Below, in pieces: positions 44,809-53,519 of a stretch of DNA of 64,000 bases. A program made the position numbers and the translations under genes. The stretch's first letter is position 1. Every line of letters begins with the position of its first letter. Source of the DNA: an uncultured Croceitalea sp. (lineage in GTDB: Bacteria; Bacteroidota; Bacteroidia; Flavobacteriales; Flavobacteriaceae); assembly GCA_947499565.1 (NCBI GenBank), contig CANMOV010000003.1, forward strand, positions 1 through 64,000, written 5' to 3'. Under the pieces are notes generated by a model. It was not told where the DNA came from, ran no database searches, and was given only the letters and a program-made list of their open reading frames with translations.

Positions 44809-47001
44809 CTAGCCCTTTATTGCAAGCTTAGAATTGTTGTGCTTAAGTGCATTTAGTTTTAAATCCTGTAGCACATTAATTGCTTCTTCTACATAAACAT
44901 CTTTAGCTAAAGATGTATGCCATCTATCTCTTTTTTCTCTTAAAATAGGGTCTTGAGTAAATAACTCTTGCTCATATCTTAAAGATTCAAAAGTTAATTT
45001 TGAATCATAATCAGATAGCGATTTAAAATAATTAGATCTTTGTCTATTTTTTTCTTGAATACTTTTATAGCTCTCATAGTTAAGTGAAACGGTAGTTTCA
45101 TCTTGTTGCGCACGTAACCATTTGGCATTTTCTTCAATTAATTTTATTTGAGGATTTCCGGCCATTCTAGCTGTACTTCTAGCAATGGTCTCTTCATAAT
45201 CAATGTACCCATCCCAAACTTCATAATCTGCAGGAGATATTTTATCCCATCCTAGAGGGTTTTCCTGATCACGCTCACCTAAATCTATATAGCTATATCT
45301 ATCTGGAACAACAATATCACTCTTTACACCTTCTAATTGTGTTGAGCCACCATTAATCCGGTAAAACTTCTGTGTGGTAAGTTTAATAGCACCTAAATCA
45401 CCATGCTCGTTACTTCTAACAATATTATCTAGAGGAATTACATTTTGAACAGTACCCTTGCCAAATGTTTGTTTACTACCAATAACAACTGCTCTTTTAT
45501 AGTCTTGCATAGCTGCCGCAAGAATTTCTGAAGCCGATGCTGAAAGTTCATTAACCAATATTACTAATGGTCCATCCCATTGAATTCGCTCATCTTTATC
45601 TTCATGCACTTCTTTTCCCTGTCCAGAAGAACGCACTTGCACTATGGGACCATCTTTAATAAAAAGTCCAGCCATTTCAACTACTGTTTTTAAAGACCCA
45701 CCGCCATTATCTCTTAAATCCAAGATTAAACCTTCTGCTCCTGCTTGTTTTAAACGATCTACCTCTTTAGCAACGTCTGAAGCTGCATTACGGTTGGTAT
45801 AATCATCAAAGTCAACATAAAACTTAGGTAAGTTTATTAATCCAAACTTGCGGTCGTCTTTAATAACTGTTGCAGATTTAGCATAAGACTCTTCTAATTC
45901 CACAACGTCTCTAGTTATAGACACCACATCAACAGTACCATCAACTTTTCTAACTGTTAAATCAACCACAGTACCTTCAGGGCCTTTAATTAATTTAATA
46001 GCATCATCAATACGCATACCTGCAATATCGATAGGCTCTTCTCCAGCTTGACCTACTTTTATTATTTCATCGCCAACTTCAAGGCTTTTTTCTCTCCATA
46101 CTGGTCCACCAGAAATAATCTCTACAACTTTAGCTCCTTCAGGCTTTTTTTGAAGACGCGCTCCAATACCCTCGAACTTACCGGACATGCTAATGTCAAA
46201 CTTATCCTTCTCATCTGGTGCAAAATAGAATGTATGTGGGTCAAACTCATCAACAATTGTATTGATGTATTGTACGAACCAATCTTTACGGTCCAAATCG
46301 TCAACAAAGTCAAAAAACTCATCTAAAGTATTTTGTGTAGTTTCTCTAGACTTCTCTTCAACTTCAGCAATAGTAAGGTTTTTTAATTCGCTTTGCTCTT
46401 TTGGTAACTCAACGGAAGTATCTACACTAACTAAATCCTCATTTTTTCCGGTACCAGCTGCAATTGCTTTATCTCTAATCTTTATTTTATTATCATAAAC
46501 ACCAAGCGAGTTATATTTTAACTGCTTTCTCCAACGTTCTTTAAGCTCTCTTTTGTTTTTTGCAAAGGGTTGGTCCTTATAATCTATTGTAATTTCTTCT
46601 TTAGCATTAAAATTAAAAGGCTTTTCTAATACTTCTTTATAAATACCTCTAGCTTCATCCATCCTTTTCATTAATCTCTGATATACCAGATTAAAGAATG
46701 TAATGTCTGTATTTTTTATTTGATCATCAATCTGATACTTATATTGTTCAAATTCTTTGATGTCACTTTCTAAAAAATAACGCTTTGTAGGATCAATAAC
46801 ATCTATGAAATCCTCATAAATATTAGCCGAAAAATTATCGTTTATATCTTTAGGCTCATAATGACCCCTTTCAAGAACATACGTTATTAAGTCAAGCAGT
46901 AACTTATCTTTATCGTTGTTTTCGAATGATTTATTAGTAAAGCTGCAAGATGCAACGGCGATTAAGATTATAAGAAAGCCTAAGGCAAAATTCTTCTTCA
47001 T
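44809..47001 (-). CDS. Carboxy-terminal processing protease (Tsp/Prc)
   Basis: A 730-residue S41 peptidase with a lipoprotein-like signal (VASCSFTNKS, Cys about 19), an N-terminal helical domain, a PDZ domain (SGKFEGIGARLQKKPEGAKV...GDEIIKVGQ), the protease core with the catalytic Ser in VNELSASASEILAA and Lys in TFGKGTVQNV, and a C-terminal DUF3340-like domain (WDKISPADYEVW; RWHTSLAKDVYVEEAINVL). It trims or degrades periplasmic proteins. ATG 47001 is preferred, as it gives a clean signal; an ATG or alternative codon 11 residues earlier is possible. Confidence 0.92.
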   Translation of the reverse strand: MKKNFALGFLIILIAVASCSFTNKSFENNDKDKLLLDLITYVLERGHYEPKDINDNFSANIYEDFIDVIDPTKRYFLESDIKEFEQYKYQIDDQIKNTDITFFNLVYQRLMKRMDEARGIYKEVLEKPFNFNAKEEITIDYKDQPFAKNKRELKERWRKQLKYNSLGVYDNKIKIRDKAIAAGTGKNEDLVSVDTSVELPKEQSELKNLTIAEVEEKSRETTQNTLDEFFDFVDDLDRKDWFVQYINTIVDEFDPHTFYFAPDEKDKFDISMSGKFEGIGARLQKKPEGAKVVEIISGGPVWREKSLEVGDEIIKVGQAGEEPIDIAGMRIDDAIKLIKGPEGTVVDLTVRKVDGTVDVVSITRDVVELEESYAKSATVIKDDRKFGLINLPKFYVDFDDYTNRNAASDVAKEVDRLKQAGAEGLILDLRDNGGGSLKTVVEMAGLFIKDGPIVQVRSSGQGKEVHEDKDERIQWDGPLVILVNELSASASEILAAAMQDYKRAVVIGSKQTFGKGTVQNVIPLDNIVRSNEHGDLGAIKLTTQKFYRINGGSTQLEGVKSDIVVPDRYSYIDLGERDQENPLGWDKISPADYEVWDGYIDYEETIARSTARMAGNPQIKLIEENAKWLRAQQDETTVSLNYESYKSIQEKNRQRSNYFKSLSDYDSKLTFESLRYEQELFTQDPILREKRDRWHTSLAKDVYVEEAINVLQDLKLNALKHNNSKLAIKG

Positions 47002-47196
47002 AATATAGTTTTTGGGACTGTAGTTAACAAGCATTCAACAAAAGCAGTATGCTTCAGCCTTTTTTTAATTGATATGAATTCCCTAAGATACTGAAAAAAT
47101 CATGCCAGTTTTTTAACTAGCTTTTAATTTTTTGTTAAACACCTAGATTACCATATCCTTTTTAAAAACGTATTTTTACGCTATTAATTATATACC

Positions 47197-47976
47197 ATGA
47201 AAAAACCTTTGATTCTGGTCACCAATGATGATGGAATCACTGCTCCTGGCTTACGTGCACTTGTAAAATTCATGAGTGCCATTGGAGAAGTTGTTGTGGT
47301 TGCCCCAGACAGCCCACAATCTGGTATGGGCCATGCAATTACAATAGATAACACCTTGTATTCTAAAAAAGTAAAAATTAATACCGAAGAAGGTGCCCCG
47401 TTAGAATATAGTTGCAGCGGAACACCTGCCGATTGTGTTAAATTGGGTTTGCAAGAAATTCTAGATAGAAGACCAGATATTGTAGTAAGTGGTATTAATC
47501 ATGGGTCAAATTCATCGATAAATGTAATTTATTCCGGTACCATGAGTGCCGCTATTGAGGCTGGAATTGAAGGAATTCCCGCCATTGGCTTCTCGCTTTG
47601 TGATTATTCTTGGAACGCTGATTTTTCTGGCGTTGGTACTATTGCTAAAAAAATTGTCCAAGAAGCATTAAAGAACGGTATGCCTAAGGGAACTGTCTTA
47701 AATGTAAATATTCCAAAAACAGATGGTAATCAACCAAAAGGAATTAAAATTTGTAGGCAGGCGAAAGCAAATTGGAAAGAAAAGTTTGATAAGCGTTCAA
47801 GCCCTTCTGGCAAAGAATATTACTGGCTCACTGGGGAATTTGTACTATTGGACAAAGGTGAAGATACCGATGTATATGCCTTAAATAATGGTTTTGTATC
47901 TGTTGTGCCCACACAGTTTGATTTAACAGCGCATCATGCAATTCAACATATAAATAATTGGGATTTAAATGAATAA
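47197..47976 (+). CDS. surE: 5'/3'-nucleotidase SurE
   Basis: A 259-residue SurE: LVTNDDGITAPGLRAL (metal-binding Asp-Asp), VVAPDSPQSGMGHAIT, SGINHGSNSSINVIYSGTM (metal-binding Asn) and AIEAGIEGIPAIGFS. It dephosphorylates nucleoside monophosphates. TATTTTTA at 47171-47178 may be its -7 box. The next gene overlaps by eight bases. Confidence 0.95.
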   Translation: MKKPLILVTNDDGITAPGLRALVKFMSAIGEVVVVAPDSPQSGMGHAITIDNTLYSKKVKINTEEGAPLEYSCSGTPADCVKLGLQEILDRRPDIVVSGINHGSNSSINVIYSGTMSAAIEAGIEGIPAIGFSLCDYSWNADFSGVGTIAKKIVQEALKNGMPKGTVLNVNIPKTDGNQPKGIKICRQAKANWKEKFDKRSSPSGKEYYWLTGEFVLLDKGEDTDVYALNNGFVSVVPTQFDLTAHHAIQHINNWDLNE

Positions 47977-48250
47977 AAAAGAAGTTTTAATAGGTTTTGC
48001 TGTAGGTATTATTGCCAATACTATTGGCACATTGCTATACATTCTTTTGTTTTCCGATATGGGAATATCAGATACTTTTAAGGCTGCAATTACCCAAGAC
48101 CATATTGGAAGTCTATTAGCTTTAGGAGCTATTTTAAATTTGGTAGCTTTTTTTGGATTTTTAAGATTAAAACGAGATTATAGAGCACGAGGAGTTATGA
48201 TTGCTACTATCCTAACTGCTATGATAATCTTATACTTCAAGGTTTTCTAA
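47969..48250 (+). CDS. Small three-helix membrane protein
   Basis: A 93-residue protein with three predicted membrane helices (about 8-28, 48-66, 74-92) joined by short loops, one positive (RLKRDYRARG). No family recognised. It is translationally coupled to surE by an eight-base overlap and followed one base later by lpxB, so it may serve the envelope, but there is no direct evidence. Confidence 0.65.
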   Translation: MNKKEVLIGFAVGIIANTIGTLLYILLFSDMGISDTFKAAITQDHIGSLLALGAILNLVAFFGFLRLKRDYRARGVMIATILTAMIILYFKVF

Positions 48251-48251
48251 A

Positions 48252-49361
48252 ATGAAATACTATATCATCGCTGGTGAGGCATCTGGTGATTTGCACGGCT
48301 CAAACCTCATCAAAGCATTAATAAAAAAAGATTCAGCGGCTATAATTAGGTGCTGGGGTGGTGATTTAATGCAGGAAGCTGGCGGTGATTTAGCAAAACA
48401 TTATAAAGAAATGGCTTTTATGGGTTTCCTTGAGGTTATTAAGAACATCCCAACCATTTTTAAAAATATAACCTACTGTAAAGAAGATATTTTAAAGTTT
48501 CAACCAGATGTACTCATTTTTATAGATTTTTCTGGATTTAATCTTCGTATTGCCAAATGGGCTAAGCAACAAAAAATTAAGACTAGCTATTACATTTCTC
48601 CCCAAATATGGGCATCAAGAGAAGGCAGAATTCAAAAGATTAAAAGAGATATTGATCAAATGTATGTTATCCTTCCTTTTGAAAAGGCCTTTTATGCCAA
48701 ACACAATTATAAAGTTACGTTTGTTGGCCATCCGTTATTAGATGCTATAAACAATAGTCCCTTACTAAGCGAAGAGGAATTTAGGGCTAACAATGGGTTG
48801 GATACAGAGAAACCAATTATAGCTTTATTACCTGGCAGTAGAAAGCAAGAAGTTCAGAAAATGCTATTGATAATGCTTTCTGTGGTTGATAAATTTAAGG
48901 ATTATCAATTCGTAATTGCTGGTGCTCCAAGCTTAGACAATACATTTTATCAATCCTTTTTAAAACAGGCAACTATTCGTTTTGTTACAAACCAAACCTA
49001 CTCCCTATTAAAACATTCACATGCTGCTTTGGTAACTAGTGGCACAGCAACATTGGAAACTTCTCTTTTTAAAGTACCTCAGGTAGTTTGCTATAAAGGC
49101 AATTGGATTTCTTATCAAATTGCTAAGCGGATTATTACTTTAGATTACATCTCCTTAGTAAACCTTATTATGGATAGAGAGGTTGTTAAAGAATTAATTC
49201 AATCAGCATTAACAACTAAAAACCTTGAGTTGGAACTTACCAAAATCATCGCTGGCGAACACCGAAACAAAATGCTTGAGGATTATGATATACTAGAACA
49301 AAAATTAGGTGGTAAAGGAGCTAGTGATAAGGCTGCCGCCTTAATAGTAGAAAATGTTTAA
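48252..49361 (+). CDS. lpxB: Lipid-A-disaccharide synthase
   Basis: A 369-residue glycosyltransferase that joins UDP-2,3-diacylglucosamine with lipid X. Motifs: IIAGEASGDLHGSNLIKAL, MGFLEVIKNIP, YISPQIWASREGRI, FVGHPLLD, LLPGSRKQEVQKM and LVTSGTATLETSLFKVPQVV. Peripheral on the inner membrane. Works upstream of LptC and LptE in LPS supply. Confidence 0.95.
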   Translation: MKYYIIAGEASGDLHGSNLIKALIKKDSAAIIRCWGGDLMQEAGGDLAKHYKEMAFMGFLEVIKNIPTIFKNITYCKEDILKFQPDVLIFIDFSGFNLRIAKWAKQQKIKTSYYISPQIWASREGRIQKIKRDIDQMYVILPFEKAFYAKHNYKVTFVGHPLLDAINNSPLLSEEEFRANNGLDTEKPIIALLPGSRKQEVQKMLLIMLSVVDKFKDYQFVIAGAPSLDNTFYQSFLKQATIRFVTNQTYSLLKHSHAALVTSGTATLETSLFKVPQVVCYKGNWISYQIAKRIITLDYISLVNLIMDREVVKELIQSALTTKNLELELTKIIAGEHRNKMLEDYDILEQKLGGKGASDKAAALIVENV

Positions 49362-49393
49362 TTTTATACACCAAGAAGAAACTTCAGTCTTGG

Positions 49394-49936
49394 ATGAATA
49401 AAAAAATCTTCATTTTAGTTTTAGCCATTTTGCTTTCGGGTTGTTTTGCAAAGAAAAAAACCACCTATAGTAAAACTAGAACGGTTACTATTGAATCTTC
49501 GGATACCACCGCCGTGGTAAAGAAAAAGACTAGAAAAAAAGCGAAAACGAATCCTAAAGCTGAAAAACTAATTGCCTCTGCTATGAATTTTAGTGGCGTG
49601 CGTTACAAGTATGGAGGCACAACTAAAAAAGGAATGGACTGTTCTGGTCTTATTTATGTTGCCATGCAAGAAAATGACATCGTTTTTCCCAGGGTATCCT
49701 ATCAAATGGCTAATGAAGGAAAGCGTATTCGCATTAGTGAAGTTAAAAAGGGAGATTTACTTTTCTTTAAAACTAGAAAAAATAGCAAACGAATTAATCA
49801 TGTTGGTTTGGTTGTAGAGACCATAGATGACGAAATCAAGTTTATTCATTCCTCATCATCACGAGGGGTTATTGTATCTTCATTACGCGAGGGTTATTGG
49901 AACTCCGCTTTTATAAAAGCTACTCGCATATTGTAA
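49394..49936 (+). CDS. NlpC/P60 family lipoprotein
   Basis: A 180-residue lipoprotein (LLSGCFAKKK, Cys about 17). After a Lys-rich linker the NlpC/P60 domain shows the catalytic Cys in GMDCSGLIYVAM, the catalytic His in INHVGLVVE and the third polar residue in FIHSSSSRGV. It probably cleaves peptidoglycan stem peptides at the envelope. comEC starts at the base after its stop. Confidence 0.92.
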   Translation: MNKKIFILVLAILLSGCFAKKKTTYSKTRTVTIESSDTTAVVKKKTRKKAKTNPKAEKLIASAMNFSGVRYKYGGTTKKGMDCSGLIYVAMQENDIVFPRVSYQMANEGKRIRISEVKKGDLLFFKTRKNSKRINHVGLVVETIDDEIKFIHSSSSRGVIVSSLREGYWNSAFIKATRIL

Positions 49937-51955
49937 ATGCAGCAATTCAATTTTATTTCTATTAAGCTTTCTTTTTTTTTGATAGTTGGGATAATAGTGG
50001 GTTTTTATATTGAGTTTAAACTTTCCATTATCTTCCCTCTGCTTATAATTTTATTGGCACTATTAGGAATTGCTTACAAAAGAAAATCCAAAAGTGGATT
50101 TCCATTCTTTGGAATAATAGCAGCCTTAACTACCGTTTCGATAGGTGTATTAGTAATATCCTTTTCTAATCCAAAAAATAATACGGCACATTATTCCAAT
50201 CATTTAAAAGAAAATAAGAGCGAATGGATTGTAAAGGTTGATGAAGTGCTAAAATCTTCCACTTTTTCAAAACGCTACATTGTTAATGCAAAAAATTGCG
50301 ATGGAAATAAAGTACTTGGCAAACTAGTTTTGAATGTTTCCAATGATTCTATTAGCCCTTCATTTAAAGTTGATGATGAATTAATTCTTATAGCAGAAGC
50401 AAAAAGGACTGGCAAGCCTTTAAATCCTTATCAATTTGATTACCAAGAATTTTTGCAAAAAAAGCGAATTTACCACCAACTAAATATTTCTAACCATCAA
50501 TACATTATAACTAAAACTCCATCAAGAACGCTATTTGGATATGCCTCCAGTTTTAGAGGAAATTTAATAGAAAAACTTCAAAAAGAAAACTTTGGTAAAG
50601 AAGAACTGGCTATAATTGAAGCTTTAATACTAGGGCAACGTAATGCTATTTCTGCAGCCACTTATGATGATTATAAGAACGCTGGTGCAGTTCATATCTT
50701 GGCGGTTTCTGGCTTACATATTGGAATTCTACTGTTGTTACTACAATTTGTTTTAAAACCATTAGAATTGCTTCCAAAAGGCAAAATAATAAAACTTATT
50801 GTATTAGTTAGTCTTCTTTGGGCATTTGCATTTATTGCTGGTTTATCTGCTTCTATTGTAAGAGCGGTAACTATGTTTACATTCATAGCTTATGCAATGT
50901 ATTTAAACAGACCTACCAATACATTTAACATTATCGCTTTATCTATGTTCTTTATACTAATGATTGAGCCATTATTTCTTTTTCAGGTAGGTTTTCAAAT
51001 GAGCTATGCCGCGGTAATCGCAATTGTATGGATTTACCCAAAGTTGCAACGTTTTTGGTATCCAGAAAATATAGTTTTACGCAAAGGCTGGCAGATGTTT
51101 TCTGTTAGTATTGCGGCGCAACTAGGAGTTTTACCAATTAGTTTATTCTACTTTCATCAATTTCCAGCATTATTCTTTATATCAAATTTGGTCGTTATTC
51201 CTTTCTTAGGAATTATACTAGGACTGGGGGCACTAGTTTTACTCCTAACCATTTTAAACGCTTTGCCTGAAGTAGTGCTGTCTTTTTATAATTTTTTGAT
51301 AAAAAGCATGAATTCTATAATTTCTTTTATTGCCCAACAAGAAGGTTTTGTATTTCGTAATATCCCATTTGATAGTCTTCAATTGATTTTGGGTTATCTA
51401 ATCATAATTAGCTTGGTAATCACACTAGCAAAACCCAAATTTAAAAGACTAGCTATTCTGTTGCTGGGTATTATTGTATTTCAGTCTTGGGTATTGTACA
51501 AACAATCTGAAACCATATCAAAAGAGCGAATTGTTCTTATCCATGAAACTGCAAATACGTTAATATTAAGGCAAAAAGCTACAATTCTTGAAGTTTTTGG
51601 AAGCCCCACAAATTTTTCAAGTAGAATATTACAAGATTATAAAACAGGAGAGCGAATTGATTCCATATTGATTTCTCCGTTGAAAAATAGTTTCTCCATA
51701 AACAAACAGACACTTTATCTAATGGATAGTCTTAGTATCTATCCACATCAAAAACAACTAGATTATTTAGTATTAACGCAATCCCCAAGAATAAATTTAG
51801 AGCGTTTGTTAGATTGCACTAACGTCAAAAGGGTCATTGTGGACGGAAGTAATTATAAAAGTTATGTTGCCAGATGGAAGACCACTTGTTTAAAAAGAAA
51901 ACTCCCTTTCCACGATACCAGTGAAAAGGGAGCTTATTATTTTATTAAAGACTAA
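49937..51955 (+). CDS. ComEC/Rec2 family DNA-uptake membrane protein
   Basis: A 672-residue protein: N-terminal membrane helices and the DUF4131 domain (about 1-200), then the competence domain with AVHILAVSGLHIGILLLL and LWAFAFIAGLSASIVRAV. The C-terminal ~150 residues lie where the metallo-beta-lactamase-like domain is found in full-length ComEC, but HxHxDH and the other metal ligands are missing. DNA passage is the family role; nuclease activity by this copy is doubtful. Its 3' end contains a terminator for the convergent gene. Confidence 0.85.
   Translation: MQQFNFISIKLSFFLIVGIIVGFYIEFKLSIIFPLLIILLALLGIAYKRKSKSGFPFFGIIAALTTVSIGVLVISFSNPKNNTAHYSNHLKENKSEWIVKVDEVLKSSTFSKRYIVNAKNCDGNKVLGKLVLNVSNDSISPSFKVDDELILIAEAKRTGKPLNPYQFDYQEFLQKKRIYHQLNISNHQYIITKTPSRTLFGYASSFRGNLIEKLQKENFGKEELAIIEALILGQRNAISAATYDDYKNAGAVHILAVSGLHIGILLLLLQFVLKPLELLPKGKIIKLIVLVSLLWAFAFIAGLSASIVRAVTMFTFIAYAMYLNRPTNTFNIIALSMFFILMIEPLFLFQVGFQMSYAAVIAIVWIYPKLQRFWYPENIVLRKGWQMFSVSIAAQLGVLPISLFYFHQFPALFFISNLVVIPFLGIILGLGALVLLLTILNALPEVVLSFYNFLIKSMNSIISFIAQQEGFVFRNIPFDSLQLILGYLIIISLVITLAKPKFKRLAILLLGIIVFQSWVLYKQSETISKERIVLIHETANTLILRQKATILEVFGSPTNFSSRILQDYKTGERIDSILISPLKNSFSINKQTLYLMDSLSIYPHQKQLDYLVLTQSPRINLERLLDCTNVKRVIVDGSNYKSYVARWKTTCLKRKLPFHDTSEKGAYYFIKD
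51902..51932 (-). terminator. Minus-strand terminator inside the comEC 3' end
   Basis: CTCCCTTT (51902-51909) pairs with AAAGGGAG (51925-51932). On the minus strand it is followed by TTTTCTTTTT. It would terminate the POT transporter transcript, which ends at 51956, within the coding part of comEC. Confidence 0.65.
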
Positions 51956-53488
51956 TTAATGGATATTCCCCATTAGACGCTTCATTAGAGGTCCAAATAA
52001 AAGAACAATAAGACCTGCCACAACAGAATATTTGGCTATTAATAAAAAACCATCTAAATACACATCTAAGGTTTCTAGACCACCAACATTACTATCTGTA
52101 CTTTCAATAGCTAATTGTTTTGAGATAAAACCAACTATTTGAAAAGCAAAAGCAGAGGATAAAAACCAAACCCCCATCATAAACGCAACAATACGTTTTG
52201 GAGATAAGTCTGTAATTTTTGATAGACCAACTGGAGACATAAATAATTCCCCTATTGATAATATAAAATATAACCACAGCAAGTACGAGAATGGTACCAT
52301 TCCATTTTCATCGGCAGCTCCTCCACTTAAAGAAACAACATAGAAACTTAATCCTGCTAAAACCAGTCCCATACCAAATTTATAAGGTGTTCTAGGGTTC
52401 ATTTTCTTCTTTGACAAATAAGTCCACATTAATGACACAGGGATGGCCATTACAAATATCACTAAGGAATTCAAGGCATTGGTCTGACTTGCATTGATTA
52501 CAGATAAGTTTACGTTACGGGCTGCAAATAAAGTAATCACACTACCATGTAGCTCATGAAAACCCCAAAATATGGTCATAAAAAAGGTGATGAGCAATGC
52601 CATGAATAGCTTTTTTCGTTCATCTCCAGTAGCACTAATCATAATTTTAGCCATATATGCTAGTACTGCAACCCCAACAAAATAAAATAACAAGTTTACA
52701 ATATTGGTATCTTCAAAAAATGTTCCTTCTCCACCTAATGATTTATATGAGTATAGAAGGAAAGCAATTAAAGGTGCTGACAAAAAAGCCAAAATAGGTA
52801 TTAACTGTTTTTGAGGGACACCTAATGTTTTCTTTTCATAAACTTCCACACTTGGCGGTTTACCACCATCACCAAAAACATTTTTCTTAATTCCACTCCA
52901 AAAGCACAATAATCCAGTTAGCATTCCAATCCCTGCCAAACCAAAACCATAATGCCATCCATAGGTTTCTCCAAGCCATCCACACAGAAGCGGGGCCGCA
53001 AAACCTCCAATATTAATTCCCATATAAAAAATGGTAAATCCTACATCTTTTTTAGGATCTCCATTCTCATAAAGCGTACCAACAAAAGTTGAAATATTTG
53101 GTTTAAAAAACCCGTTCCCCACAACAATAAAAGCGAGTGCTAAGAAAAACGCGATATCATTTTCAATAGCCAAAACAAAATGACCTAACGCCATTAAAAT
53201 TCCACCTAAAAAGATAGAACTCCTCATTCCCAAAATCTTATCAGAAATACGTCCTCCAATTACTGTTGAGGCATACACTAAAGAACCATAAGATGCATAC
53301 ACCGCTGCTGCTGCATAATCCCTCGTAGAAAGAGCTTCGAATATAACATTGACCATATAGAGGGTCAATAATGCGCGCATTCCATAGAAACTAAATCGTT
53401 CCCATAATTCTGCAAAAAACAGATAAAATAATCCCTGAGGATGACCGAACAGTTCTTTCTCGCTGGCCGGTTTTACTACTTCTGACAT
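51956..53488 (-). CDS. POT family di-/tripeptide transporter
   Basis: A 510-residue major-facilitator protein with about 14 helices. The proton-coupled oligopeptide transporter signature AELWERFSFYGMRALLTLYM (ExxER type) is in helix 1, GGRISDKILGMRSSIFLGG in the following loop, and FTIFYMGINIGGFAAPLLCG is the PTR2 motif. It imports short peptides with protons. It lies 31 bases downstream of the dipeptidyl peptidase gene on the same strand. Confidence 0.92.
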   Translation of the reverse strand: MSEVVKPASEKELFGHPQGLFYLFFAELWERFSFYGMRALLTLYMVNVIFEALSTRDYAAAAVYASYGSLVYASTVIGGRISDKILGMRSSIFLGGILMALGHFVLAIENDIAFFLALAFIVVGNGFFKPNISTFVGTLYENGDPKKDVGFTIFYMGINIGGFAAPLLCGWLGETYGWHYGFGLAGIGMLTGLLCFWSGIKKNVFGDGGKPPSVEVYEKKTLGVPQKQLIPILAFLSAPLIAFLLYSYKSLGGEGTFFEDTNIVNLLFYFVGVAVLAYMAKIMISATGDERKKLFMALLITFFMTIFWGFHELHGSVITLFAARNVNLSVINASQTNALNSLVIFVMAIPVSLMWTYLSKKKMNPRTPYKFGMGLVLAGLSFYVVSLSGGAADENGMVPFSYLLWLYFILSIGELFMSPVGLSKITDLSPKRIVAFMMGVWFLSSAFAFQIVGFISKQLAIESTDSNVGGLETLDVYLDGFLLIAKYSVVAGLIVLLFGPLMKRLMGNIH

Positions 53489-53519
53489 ATATATTTGGTT
53501 TGGTTAATAGCTCTTTTGA

